Assembly: GCA_020634215.1 (NCBI GenBank)
Contig: JACKCD010000070.1
Location: 1-24,934 of the forward strand
Direction: 5' to 3'
DNA: 24,934 bases
Source of the DNA: Ardenticatenaceae bacterium
GTDB taxonomy: Bacteria > Chloroflexota > Anaerolineae > Promineifilales > Promineifilaceae
Under the pieces are notes generated by a model. That model ran no database searches and was not told where the DNA came from. It saw nothing but the letters and a program-made list of their open reading frames with translations. Shown here in pieces: positions 14,405 to 22,343 of this stretch. Made by a program: the position numbers and the translations under genes. The stretch's first letter is position 1. Each line of letters begins with the position of its first letter.

Positions 14405-17400
14405 CGGCCGTTACCTCCTCCACGAAAAACTAGGCCAGGGCGGCATGGGTATTGTCCACCGCGCCACCGACCGGCTGACGGGGGAAGCCGTTGCCCTCAA
14501 GCAAGTTTTTTTGCCCGTTGAGCAGCTTATGTTCCATTCCCGCCCCGCCGCGCAAACCCGCGAGGCTCTGCGGCTGGCGTTGGCACACGAATTTCAAACG
14601 CTGGCCGGGCTGCGCCACCCCAACATCATTAGCGTGCTGGATTATGGCTTTGATAAAAACGGACAGCCGTTTTTCACCATGTCGTATTTGGAAGGGGCGC
14701 AAACGGTGGTCGCGGCGGCAAACGGCCGTTCTGCCCCTGAAAAAATTACCCTCCTCATCCAAATGCTCGAAGCCCTGGCCTACCTCCATCGGCGCGGCAT
14801 TTTGCACCGCGACCTCAAACCCGACAATGTGCTGGTAGTGGGCAACACGGTGCGGGTGCTGGATTTCGGGCTGGCGGCGGCCAAGGAGCAGGCCACGGAC
14901 TCTGTGGGCAGTTGGCTCTATATGGCTCCTGAGGTGCTGTTGGGACAGCCAGCCACAGAAGCTAGCGACCTTTACGCAGTTGGTGTACTGGCCTACCGGC
15001 TATTAGCTGGCATTCATCCCTTTAATATCTATGCCGACGATACGATTGGGGAGATTTTGGCGGGCGAACCGGATTGGAGTAAGGTGCAGGGTGGAGGGGA
15101 ATTAACGGCCGTTATTCAAAAGCTACTTAGCAAACAACCTGAACAACGGTACCAAAGAGCCTTTGATGTACTGCAAGACCTGACGGCAACCGCAGGTCAA
15201 TCGCTGCTAATAGAGACGGCCGCCATCCGCGAAAGCTACCTCCAAGCCGCCAAATTTGTGGGGCGCGAAACCGAAATGGCTCAGCTAACCGAAGCATTGC
15301 ACCAAGCTACCAGCGGCACTGGCTCTACCTGGCTCATTGGTGGTGAAAGTGGCGTAGGCAAATCCCGGCTGCTCAACGAACTCCGCACCATTGCCCTGGT
15401 AAATGGTTTTCAGGTCATCCGGGGGCAAGCCGTCAAAGACGGTAGTATTCCCTACCAAATTTGGCGAGAGCCTGTGCGGCGGTTGCTTTTAACAACCACC
15501 ATCAGCGATGTAGAAGCCAGTGTCCTAAAGGATTTTATTCCCGACATTCATCACCTGTTGGCACACCCTGTCGCCAATGCCCCCACCTTAATCGGGCCTG
15601 CCTATCACGAACGGCTGCTCTTCACCATCCTCGATTTATTCCGGCGGCAGCAAACTCCCATGCTATTTCTGGCTGAAGACCTTCACTGGACACAAGAGAG
15701 CCTGATCTGGCTCAAATTCTTAAGCCAATTTGCCAAAGGATTATCCCTCCTCATCATCGGCACCTATCGTGACGATGAAAGGCCAGATTTGCCTGAGGCA
15801 ATGCCACAGGCACAGATTCTAAAATTGCTGCGGCTAAATGAAACAGACATTGCCAGCCTGACCGAGGCCATGTTAGGCTCAGCCGGGAAAGAGCCAGCCT
15901 TACTCAATTTGCTGCAACAGGAAACCGAAGGTAACGCCTTCTTTATGGTTGAAGTGATGCGAGCTTTAGCCACAGAAGCAGGGGATCTGAGCCGGATTGG
16001 GCATATGACGCTGCCAAAGACCCTTCTGGTAGGTGGGGTGCAAGAAGTGCTGCAGCGTCGCATTGGACGAATGCCTGCATGGGGACGGCCGTTATTACAG
16101 TTAGCTGCCGTCATTGGCCGCCAATTCGATTTACGCCTTCTCGCTACGCTATCACCCACCACAGACTTGACCCAGTGGCTCACCCTAGGGGCAGAAGTGG
16201 CTCTCTTTGAAGTACAAGAAGACCAATGGCGTTTTAGCCATGACAAGCTGCGTGAAGCCGTACTTGCCGATCTACCACAAGGAGAACACAAATTGCTCCA
16301 TCGGCAGGTAGCCGAAACAATTGAACAAACGTACTCTGGGGATGAAACACGCAACGAACAATTGATGGGCCATTGGCGCAATGCGGGTGAAATAGCGAGA
16401 GAACTGCCCTACATCCTCAAGGTCGCCCGCGAAGTGCCCCATGGTCGCAGCAGTTTTCAATACGCGCTGGAACTAATCGCCCGTGGTCTATCACTGGCCG
16501 CACAAATCCAAGACATACCTACCCAGTTAGAACTAGCTATCGTCCAAAGCTCGATGTACCATGAACTTGGTGAATATGCCGCAGCCCAGCAATGCCTGGA
16601 ACAAGCCTTACCCCAAATCCAGGCACTGGGTCTCTACAAGCTGGAACACAAAGCGCACTACAATCTGTCTCGTATCGCCTGGCAGCTTGGCAATCATCAG
16701 ATGATGGTTGACCAAGCCAACCAGTCTTATGTTCTGAGCCGTGAAACCGGAAATATGGCTGGCCTGGTAAACAGCCTTAACCAACTGGGGCTAGCCTACG
16801 ACAGCTCTGGAGATATAGCGAAAGCCCGAGATTATTATCGCCAATGCCTAGAACTCGCCCGCCAAATTGAAGATAATCGCTTTACCGCTATTGCTCTCAA
16901 CAACATTGGCGAGGGATTTACCGACGAAGGGGATTATGTGAGTGCCTATCAGTACTATTTAGATGCTTACGAGATTGATCAACATCGGGGAGATCGGCAC
17001 GGGATGGCTATCCAGCTCGCGAATTTGGGCAATAATGCCCTGGCACGTGGCAGTTGGTCTGAGGCTCGCCAATATCTGGAGGAGAGTATCCAGATTGAAC
17101 GCGATTTTGATTTGGGAACATGGTTGGGGCTGGCACTAAACAGCATGGTAATGGTAGAACTGATTGCAGGTAATCACCAAGCGGCTGAAGATTGCGTAAT
17201 GGAGAATTTGATTCTGGCTGATACCTTAGGCAGTCGCCTCCATAAACCCGAGGCTTTGCTATGGCTTGGCTATCTGCGGCTGGTACACAACAACCTGATT
17301 GACGCCCTGAAGGCCTATAACCAGGCTGTAGAGATTGCTCGAGATACAGAGGTGGTTGTTTTGGTGGATGCTCTCGCCGGGCGAGCCTTTGCCCAAACTG

Positions 17401-17747
17401 ACCCAACTGCAGCCTGGCAAGATTTATTGGAGGCACTTACCCTCGCCCAGCAAAACAACCTCGGACGCTTGCGTATCAATGCCCTAACGATTGTTGCCAG
17501 CCTGTATGCGCGACAAGGACAGCTTGAGCAAGCTGCCGAGCTTTGTGGGCTGTTAGATGCTCAGGGGAATTTTGACCATCAGGCAATACGCACGCTTTAC
17601 CGGGAACCGCTTAAAGTAGAACTGCGTGCCAAATTGGGGGATTTGGTTTATGAGGAGACGAGCAAACGTCTGCTAGGACAGCCGTTACAGGATGTAGCCC
17701 ACGCTGTACTTGACTCCCGTCAAAAGGGCAAGGGGCAAGATGATTAA
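14397..17747 (+). CDS. Ser/Thr protein kinase - STAND-type ATPase - TPR protein (array copy 2)
   Basis: A 1116-residue paralogue of copy 1. I chose ATG 14397 because it gives MINGRYLLHEKLGQGGMG, aligning with the kinase start of the other copies. It lies in ATGATTAA overlapping the upstream stop by 8 bases, which suggests translational coupling. The kinase motifs are intact (Lys35, HRDLKPDN at 137-144, DFG at 156-158). The ATPase has Walker A GGESGVGKS (315-323) and Walker B-like MLFLAEDLHW. The C-terminal part has many TPR-like helices (about 700-1080). The kinase domain is nearly identical to copy 1, while the ATPase and especially the TPR part have diverged strongly. AACGGCCGTT copies occur only in the kinase-encoding third (14403, 14721, 15104), with none in the next 2.6 kb. 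It overlaps copy 3 by 8 bases. Confidence 0.9.
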   Translation: MINGRYLLHEKLGQGGMGIVHRATDRLTGEAVALKQVFLPVEQLMFHSRPAAQTREALRLALAHEFQTLAGLRHPNIISVLDYGFDKNGQPFFTMSYLEGAQTVVAAANGRSAPEKITLLIQMLEALAYLHRRGILHRDLKPDNVLVVGNTVRVLDFGLAAAKEQATDSVGSWLYMAPEVLLGQPATEASDLYAVGVLAYRLLAGIHPFNIYADDTIGEILAGEPDWSKVQGGGELTAVIQKLLSKQPEQRYQRAFDVLQDLTATAGQSLLIETAAIRESYLQAAKFVGRETEMAQLTEALHQATSGTGSTWLIGGESGVGKSRLLNELRTIALVNGFQVIRGQAVKDGSIPYQIWREPVRRLLLTTTISDVEASVLKDFIPDIHHLLAHPVANAPTLIGPAYHERLLFTILDLFRRQQTPMLFLAEDLHWTQESLIWLKFLSQFAKGLSLLIIGTYRDDERPDLPEAMPQAQILKLLRLNETDIASLTEAMLGSAGKEPALLNLLQQETEGNAFFMVEVMRALATEAGDLSRIGHMTLPKTLLVGGVQEVLQRRIGRMPAWGRPLLQLAAVIGRQFDLRLLATLSPTTDLTQWLTLGAEVALFEVQEDQWRFSHDKLREAVLADLPQGEHKLLHRQVAETIEQTYSGDETRNEQLMGHWRNAGEIARELPYILKVAREVPHGRSSFQYALELIARGLSLAAQIQDIPTQLELAIVQSSMYHELGEYAAAQQCLEQALPQIQALGLYKLEHKAHYNLSRIAWQLGNHQMMVDQANQSYVLSRETGNMAGLVNSLNQLGLAYDSSGDIAKARDYYRQCLELARQIEDNRFTAIALNNIGEGFTDEGDYVSAYQYYLDAYEIDQHRGDRHGMAIQLANLGNNALARGSWSEARQYLEESIQIERDFDLGTWLGLALNSMVMVELIAGNHQAAEDCVMENLILADTLGSRLHKPEALLWLGYLRLVHNNLIDALKAYNQAVEIARDTEVVVLVDALAGRAFAQTDPTAAWQDLLEALTLAQQNNLGRLRINALTIVASLYARQGQLEQAAELCGLLDAQGNFDHQAIRTLYREPLKVELRAKLGDLVYEETSKRLLGQPLQDVAHAVLDSRQKGKGQDD

Positions 17748-18573
17748 CGGCCGTTACCACCTCCACGAAAAACTAGGCCAGGGCGGCATGGGCATCGTCC
17801 ACCGCGCTACTGACCGCCTGACGGGCGAGGCGGTGGCACTCAAGCAGGTCTTTTTGCCCGTCGAGCAGCTTATGTTTAGCTCGCGCCCTGCTTCACAAAC
17901 CAGCCGTGAGGTGCGTCTGGCACTGGCGCACGAGTTCCAAACGCTGGCCGGGCTGCGCCACCCCCATATCATCAGCGTGCTGGATTATGGTTTTGATACA
18001 AACGGGCAGCCGTTTTTCACGATGTCGTACTTGGAGGGGGCGAAAACGATTTTGGAAGCAGCAAACGGCCGTTCTGCCCCTGAAAAAGTCAATCTCCTCA
18101 TTCAAATGCTTGAAGCCCTGGCCTATCTGCACCGGCGCGGCATTTTGCACCGCGACCTCAAACCCGACAATGTGCTGGTGGTGGGCGATACGGTGCGGGT
18201 GCTGGACTTTGGGCTGGCGGCGGCCAAGGAGCAGGCGACTGACCCGGTAGGCAGCTGGCTTTATATGGCTCCTGAGGTGATGCTGGGGCAACCAGCCACG
18301 GAAGCCAGCGATCTTTACGGGGTTGGTGTGCTGGCCTATCGGCTGTTGGCAGGCAAGCATCCCTTTAACATTTATGCGGAAGATGTGATTGGCGAAATTT
18401 TGGATGAAGAGCCAGATTGGAGCAAGCTGGAGGTGGAGGAACCATTAACGGCCGTTGTCCGCACCCTCCTTGCCAAACAACCCGCTGCTCGTTACCCCGC
18501 AGCCAATCAAACTATTGCGGCTTTCTACCAAGCGTTGGGGCAGCCCATAGCTCAAGAAAGCCAAGCGATTTGA
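17740..18573 (+). CDS. Ser/Thr protein kinase domain, truncated array copy 3
   Basis: This ORF of 277 residues encodes a complete kinase domain: GQGGMG, VALKQV, HRDLKPDN, DFGLAAAKEQ, APEVMLGQ. It starts at ATG 17740 inside ATGATTAA, overlapping copy 2 by 8 bases, with AAGGGG shortly upstream. It stops at TGA 18571-18573, exactly where copies 1 and 2 have an arginine codon in the conserved linker (A/V-I-R-E-S-Y-L-Q-A). This is a probable CGA-to-TGA nonsense change, and homology continues in frame beyond it. A free-standing, constitutively active kinase could still be produced, but the damaged downstream part argues for decay. Three AACGGCCGTT copies (17746, 18064, 18447) occupy the same positions as in copy 2. 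Confidence 0.8.
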   Translation: MINGRYHLHEKLGQGGMGIVHRATDRLTGEAVALKQVFLPVEQLMFSSRPASQTSREVRLALAHEFQTLAGLRHPHIISVLDYGFDTNGQPFFTMSYLEGAKTILEAANGRSAPEKVNLLIQMLEALAYLHRRGILHRDLKPDNVLVVGDTVRVLDFGLAAAKEQATDPVGSWLYMAPEVMLGQPATEASDLYGVGVLAYRLLAGKHPFNIYAEDVIGEILDEEPDWSKLEVEEPLTAVVRTLLAKQPAARYPAANQTIAAFYQALGQPIAQESQAI

Positions 18574-18750
18574 GAAAGCTATCTACAAGCATCAAGTTTT
18601 GTGGGCAGGGAGGAAGAGCTTGGACAACTGGAAAGTGCCTTAAAGAAGGCCAAAGCAGGCCAAGGCTCAGCTTGGTTACTTGGTGGTGAAAGTGGAGTAG
18701 GCAAATCACGGCTGGTCAATGAAATCCAAATTCAAGCTAAGGAAGGTTTA
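18574..18750 (+). pseudogene. Remnant of the ATPase start of array copy 3
   Basis: After the in-frame TGA the same frame reads ESYLQASSFVGREEELGQLE and then GGESGVGKSRLVNEI (Walker A). This is clearly the ATPase N-terminus of the kinase family. Homology ends near 18745-18750, after a QAKEG stretch, where roughly 1 kb or more of ATPase sequence is missing compared with copies 1 and 2. Confidence 0.8.
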
Positions 18751-19185
18751 ACGAGGCGCAACACTATTGTTTGCAAGCTTTAGCCATTCAGCAAGAGATT
18801 GGCGACCGGAGAGGCGAAGGCGCAACCTTCAATACTTTGGGCATTATTTGTGATAGACTAGAGGATTATGACAAGGCTCAACACTGTTACGAGCAAGCTT
18901 TAACCATTCTGCAAGAGATTAATGATCGACAGGGGGAAGGAGCTACCCTAAACAATTTGGGGATTATTTTTGATGGACAAGAGGATCTTGATAAGGCGCA
19001 ACATTATCACAAGCAAAGTTTAACCATTTTTCAAGAGATTGGCGATCAACAGAGAGAAGGATTAGCCCTGAGTAATTTAGGGATTATTGCTTTTAAACAA
19101 GGTGAGAATGCTCAGGCTGAACGCTATTGTAAGCAAGGTTTAACCATATATTTACTTTTTATTGTTGTGGAAGACTTTGTCTGAC
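18750..19185 (+). pseudogene. TPR repeat fragment joined out of frame to array copy 3
   Basis: A different frame from the preceding fragment opens with AQHYCLQALAIQQEIGD and continues through three near-identical 40-residue TPR units. Their consensus is AQHYxxQALTIxQEIGDRxG followed by EGATLNNLGIIxDxxEDxDK, so the DNA has a 120-base period. The fourth unit decays after CKQGLTIY and stops at TGA. The highly regular units differ from the irregular TPRs of copies 1 and 2. They may derive from another TPR protein or from an expanded ancestral copy. No start codon with a ribosome site precedes it. Confidence 0.7.
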
Positions 19186-19338
19186 TTGAAACAAGCGTCA
19201 GATACAAATTACATCTTGTCTTTAGCCGCGCAGATTATGCAAGGGTATCTTGATAAGACCCCAGACCCGGCCAAACAAACGGTGTATTTGCAACAACCTT
19301 ATCATCAAGCATTGTGGCAGGCTTGGCGGGAAAGATGA
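19183..19338 (+). pseudogene. Possible C-terminal relic of an unidentified protein
   Basis: A frame open from before 19183 to TGA 19336-19338 reads DLKQASDTNYILSLAAQIMQ, then GYLDKTPDPAKQTVYLQQPY and HQALWQAWRER. The composition is protein-like, but I do not recognise it and no start is visible. It could be the original C-terminus of array copy 3 or of a lost neighbour. Confidence 0.35.
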
Positions 19339-19501
19339 GATGGTTTGTAAGATGACAGATAAATTTGGATAGGGATGATGTAAAATAGGGGAAATGAGGC
19401 AATGCTCTGAGCCAGAAAGGAAGAAAAGAAGATGACATTGATATTTTCCTTAATTTGTACCATCGCGCAATCAAAACGCAATCAAAAGAATGGAGCCATA
19501 G

Positions 19502-19585
19502 TTGATTAACGGCCGTTACCAACGCCGCGAAAAACTAGGCTAGAGTTTCTTGGGCATTGTCCATCATGTCAACGAATTTGCCTGA
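19502..19585 (+). pseudogene. Stub of a fourth kinase copy
   Basis: TTG ATT AAC GGC CGT TAC leads into LINGRYQRREKLG, then TAG where the other copies have the CAG of GQGG, then SFLGIVHHV against GGMGIVHRA. Homology to the first 25 or so kinase residues is unmistakable, but only this much remains before LicC. As in copies 2 and 3, GATTAACGGCCGTTACC is preserved at the junction. The stretch 19339-19501 between the relics shows nothing clear. Confidence 0.75.
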
Positions 19586-19624
19586 CAGCATCGTATCATT
19601 CAATCATAGTCAAGGAGGCGAACA

Positions 19625-20383
19625 ATGCCGCACATACAGTCTGCCATTATTTTGGCCGCCGGAATGTCCACGCGATTAAGAGCAGTGTTTGGGGAAAAGC
19701 CAAAAGGGTTTCTGCCCTTGGGGGGGAATCCAATCGTTGAACGCTCGATCAATTTGTTACGCTCACACGGTATTCAGCAAATCATTATTGTAACTGGCTA
19801 TCTTTCTTCTTTTTATGAAGCGTTGCAATCAAAGTATAGCGGTGTGCAAACAGTCTACAATCCCTTCTATGCTGAATCTGGCAGCATGTATTCTTTGTGG
19901 TGTGCTCGCCAATGGGTGCAGGCTCCTTTTTTGCTGCTTGAGTCAGATTTGATCTATGAACAGCGGGCGCTACAAACGTTGCTTGCCACACCGTTGGAAA
20001 ACGCTATTTTGACCTCAGGGTTTACTTACTCTGGGGATGAGATTTATGTTGGAGCTACGGACATGCCATTGCAGCTGACAGGGTTATCGAAGAAGCCCCA
20101 GGTATTACATAATATTGTTGGTGAATTGGTTGGCATCTCAAAAATTTCGACCCTCTTGTGGCAGGCAATGATTGCCTATTCTGAAGATTATTTTTCTCGC
20201 CACGGCTTGCGGTTGGATTATGAGGAAGGGACGCTGCACCATTTGGCTGGCAAGATGCCGGTTTTTGTCTGTAAGGTGGATGATTTGTTATGGGCTGAAA
20301 TTGATGATGCAACGCATTTGCGACGAGTGCAGGAATCTGTTTGGCCGCAGATTGCGCTTCGAGAGGGGGAAGGTGCTGGCTGA
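19625..20383 (+). CDS. LicC-like nucleotidyltransferase (phosphocholine cytidylyltransferase family)
   Basis: A 252-residue sugar-nucleotidyltransferase-fold protein that would make a CDP- (or other NDP-) activated phospho-alcohol. The nucleotide-binding loop ILAAGMSTRLR (9-19) is followed by KPKGFLPLGG (25-34) with its conserved lysines. Later come IIIVTGYLSSFYE (52-64), NPFYAESGSMYSL (79-91) and the metal-binding acidic site LLLESDLIY (Asp108). The GSMYSL wording and length fit LicC-type cytidylyltransferases. ATG 19625 is preceded by a strong AAGGAGG. The neighbouring licD-like gene supports a phosphocholine (or phosphoethanolamine-like) decoration pathway. No choline uptake or kinase gene (LicA/LicB) is in the window. 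Confidence 0.8.
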   Translation: MPHIQSAIILAAGMSTRLRAVFGEKPKGFLPLGGNPIVERSINLLRSHGIQQIIIVTGYLSSFYEALQSKYSGVQTVYNPFYAESGSMYSLWCARQWVQAPFLLLESDLIYEQRALQTLLATPLENAILTSGFTYSGDEIYVGATDMPLQLTGLSKKPQVLHNIVGELVGISKISTLLWQAMIAYSEDYFSRHGLRLDYEEGTLHHLAGKMPVFVCKVDDLLWAEIDDATHLRRVQESVWPQIALREGEGAG

Positions 20384-20451
20384 GGGGTGGATAACGGCCG
20401 TTTGAAGTTGGTTTCATCCTCATTTAAATATCGCGTTCATGGAGATTGCTT

Positions 20452-21333
20452 GTGGATAGGCAAAATGATCTGTTGGAAAGGGTAAATGACTGCCTGCTGG
20501 AAATACGGTCTACGCCAGGGCAGCCGGCCGCGCATCATCGTTTGTGGTATCTTTTGTTGGTGGCAGGGCGTGCTTCAACTGGGCTGATTGCGATTGAGCG
20601 AGCGTATGAAGGGGTGGCGGCAGCGTATCAGGCGGATTCGAGCTTGGTAGGGCAGCCTCGGTTTGCGGCGGCAATGCAAGTGTATGAAACGGCCGTTTAT
20701 CACAGCCTCCAGGCCACCCCCACCGCTTCCATAAGCGATATGGTTATTGCCCTGGCAGCCAAGCAACAAACAATTCACGCCCTCCTAAAAAAACAAATGA
20801 AATATATTGATACGCTGCTCAGAAACCATAATATCACCTACTGGGCTGTGGCGGGCACCCTAATTGGTGCTATGCGGCATCGAGGGTTTATCCCCTGGGA
20901 CGGCGACATTGACATTGAAATGACAGAGGCCGACTTTGAAAAATTTGCCGCGCTCAAAGACATCCTCCAACAAGAGATGGGGTTAACCATCACAAAGTTA
21001 CCGTGGAAAGGGCATTATAAAATCGCCAACAACTTTGATGTTTTTGCCAATGACAAGAGAAAATATACGCCAAAGGGGGGACAAAACCTTTTCCCCCACA
21101 AAGATGAAATCTTTCCCCTGCGAGAGTTTCAATTCTATGATTTTACAATCTATGGGCCTCACAAGGCTGAACAACATCTAAAACGAGAATATGGTGAGGA
21201 CTGTTTTACTATCTGCAAAATCTGGAATTACTATCTCAACAACTATTTCCGCGAGGGCTTTGTCGCCGATAAATATGTCCTGCCGCTTCATGAGGTTGAG
21301 CAAATCTTGGGACAGGTTTCTTCAATGAGCTAA
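20452..21333 (+). CDS. LicD-family phosphotransferase with N-terminal extension
   Basis: A protein of about 293 residues. I chose GTG 20452 because GGAG (20441-20444) sits at ideal distance; TTG at 20446 is too close. The LicD core starts near residue 105. It shows YWAVAGTLIGAMRHRGFIPW followed by DGDIDIEM (about 130-157), the nucleotidyltransferase-fold active site that moves a phosphocholine or phosphosugar group onto a glycan. REFQFYDFTIYGP and an HLKREYGED stretch follow. The first roughly 105 residues are an extra helical region I do not recognise. It follows LicC with a 68-base gap and ends at a perfect palindromic terminator. It probably acts at the inner face of the membrane during glycan assembly. 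One AACGGCCGTT copy (20688) encodes TAV. Confidence 0.82.
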   Translation: MDRQNDLLERVNDCLLEIRSTPGQPAAHHRLWYLLLVAGRASTGLIAIERAYEGVAAAYQADSSLVGQPRFAAAMQVYETAVYHSLQATPTASISDMVIALAAKQQTIHALLKKQMKYIDTLLRNHNITYWAVAGTLIGAMRHRGFIPWDGDIDIEMTEADFEKFAALKDILQQEMGLTITKLPWKGHYKIANNFDVFANDKRKYTPKGGQNLFPHKDEIFPLREFQFYDFTIYGPHKAEQHLKREYGEDCFTICKIWNYYLNNYFREGFVADKYVLPLHEVEQILGQVSSMS

Positions 21334-21339
21334 ATGAAA

Positions 21340-21373
21340 CTGGTGTGGGAAAACGGCCGTTTTCCCACACCAG
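21340..21373 (+). terminator. 34-bp perfect palindrome centred on AACGGCCGTT
   Basis: CTGGTGTGGGAAAACGG (21340-21356) is followed immediately by its exact reverse complement. AACGGCCGTT forms the centre. It begins 7 bases after the LicD stop codon, so it is a likely terminator stem, but no T run follows. It is the last exact AACGGCCGTT in the window. Confidence 0.6.
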
Positions 21374-21391
21374 CAAACACCCAAAAACACC

Positions 21392-22312
21392 ATGAAAACC
21401 CATCGTTGGCCCCTTAGCAGCGCCGCCCAGCTAACCGAACTATATAACCACCAAACCGCCCACATCCCTGCCTGCTACCCCCTCTCTCCCCACGCCTTTC
21501 AACAAGGCATCCACACCCCACCCACCCCCACCTATCCCTACAAAACCCTGCAACTAGAGGCCGACCAACTCATTATCGGGGAAACAAACGGCAAAATCAC
21601 AGCTTTTGTCCACATCGCCACCCTCCACAAAGAAACCATCTCCGGCCAAACCAGCCGCATTGGCCTCATCCGCTTCTTAACCTACCCTTCCAACCAGCGC
21701 TCATTAGGGCAAGCCCTTCTAACCGAAGCCGAAAACTACTGCCGTAAGCTAAAGCTAAAACAAATAGAAGCCTTTTCTCCCGCCAGCTATCCCTTCTACT
21801 GCTTAAACAGCCGCAGCCTCTCCTCCAAAATGGGGCACGTCTTGGCCCTCCTTGGTCTAAATGGCTATCAAATCACCCCCAAATACTTTTTCATGGGCAG
21901 GCAATTAACCGCAGAAAATAGCTCAAACCCCACCCTGCCCAATCCCAGCCTCCATATCACTGTTGCCCCAATCCAGACCGAGAGCAAATGGCCCAACTTA
22001 CAGCTACGCCTTTGGCATCATACAAACCCCGTGGGTCTCTGCAACACCGCCTCAGTTGGCACATTCTGCCAAGCCGACTCAGCCCAAGATCACGCTTATA
22101 CCACCTGGATTAAAGTGGAGCCACAAGCCCGCAACCAAGGCCTGGCACGCTACCTCCTGCAAAAAAACTGCTTTGAACTACACAAAATAGGCTACCAATT
22201 TCTCTACGCAGATGTTCGCTGCACCAACTACCAAGCGCAAATGCTACACCTCCAAGCCGGCTATCACCTGCTCGACACTAAATATGAGGCTCTAAAAGAA
22301 CTTACGCCATAA
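21392..22312 (+). CDS. Double GNAT-domain N-acetyltransferase
   Basis: A 306-residue protein with two GCN5-related acetyltransferase-like halves, as in mycothiol synthase-like proteins. The N-terminal half (about 1-170) has ITAFVHIATL and RIGLIRFLTYPSNQRSLGQA but a degenerate acetyl-CoA loop. The C-terminal half (about 188-306) has the canonical motif A, KVEPQARNQGLARYLL (241-256, with QARNQGLA binding acetyl-CoA). Its partner is unknown; the position in a glycan cluster suggests acetylation of an amino sugar or related group. The coding strand is strikingly C-rich and G-poor, unlike the genes on either side. No clear ribosome site precedes ATG 21392. Confidence 0.75.
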   Translation: MKTHRWPLSSAAQLTELYNHQTAHIPACYPLSPHAFQQGIHTPPTPTYPYKTLQLEADQLIIGETNGKITAFVHIATLHKETISGQTSRIGLIRFLTYPSNQRSLGQALLTEAENYCRKLKLKQIEAFSPASYPFYCLNSRSLSSKMGHVLALLGLNGYQITPKYFFMGRQLTAENSSNPTLPNPSLHITVAPIQTESKWPNLQLRLWHHTNPVGLCNTASVGTFCQADSAQDHAYTTWIKVEPQARNQGLARYLLQKNCFELHKIGYQFLYADVRCTNYQAQMLHLQAGYHLLDTKYEALKELTP

Positions 22313-22343
22313 AAGCCATACGGCAAACCAACCAATCATACAT

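Larger units (their letters stand above)
122..21361. repeat. Highly iterated palindrome AACGGCCGTT, about 37 exact copies
   Basis: Hand-located starts: 122, 215, 830, 1906, 2228, 2706, 2726, 2792, 3307, 4206, 4513, 5940, 6570, 7134, 7515, 8308, 8498, 8700, 9704, 10229, 10548, 10773, 11186, 11504, 11887, 11998, 12103, 14403, 14721, 15104, 17746, 18064, 18447, 19508, 20393, 20688, 21352. Most lie in coding DNA, where they are read as NGR, TAV or RP depending on frame. The rest lie in leaders, terminators or gene junctions. One-base variants occur near 4293, 6274, 10325, 10429, 15215 and 16084. Chance expectation for a given 10-mer is about 0.02 in this length. Confidence 0.9.

Noticed and set aside
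18771..19184. Independent TPR gene starting at TTG 18771
   Set aside because: There is no ribosome site, the reading frame is open further upstream, and the first repeat is entered in the middle. It is better read as a pseudogene fragment of array copy 3.
19432..19509. 25-codon ORF ending in GATTAA just before the kinase stub
   Set aside because: It has the same stop/start overlap as the array junctions but no recognisable sequence and several equally open frames; it is probably chance or debris.
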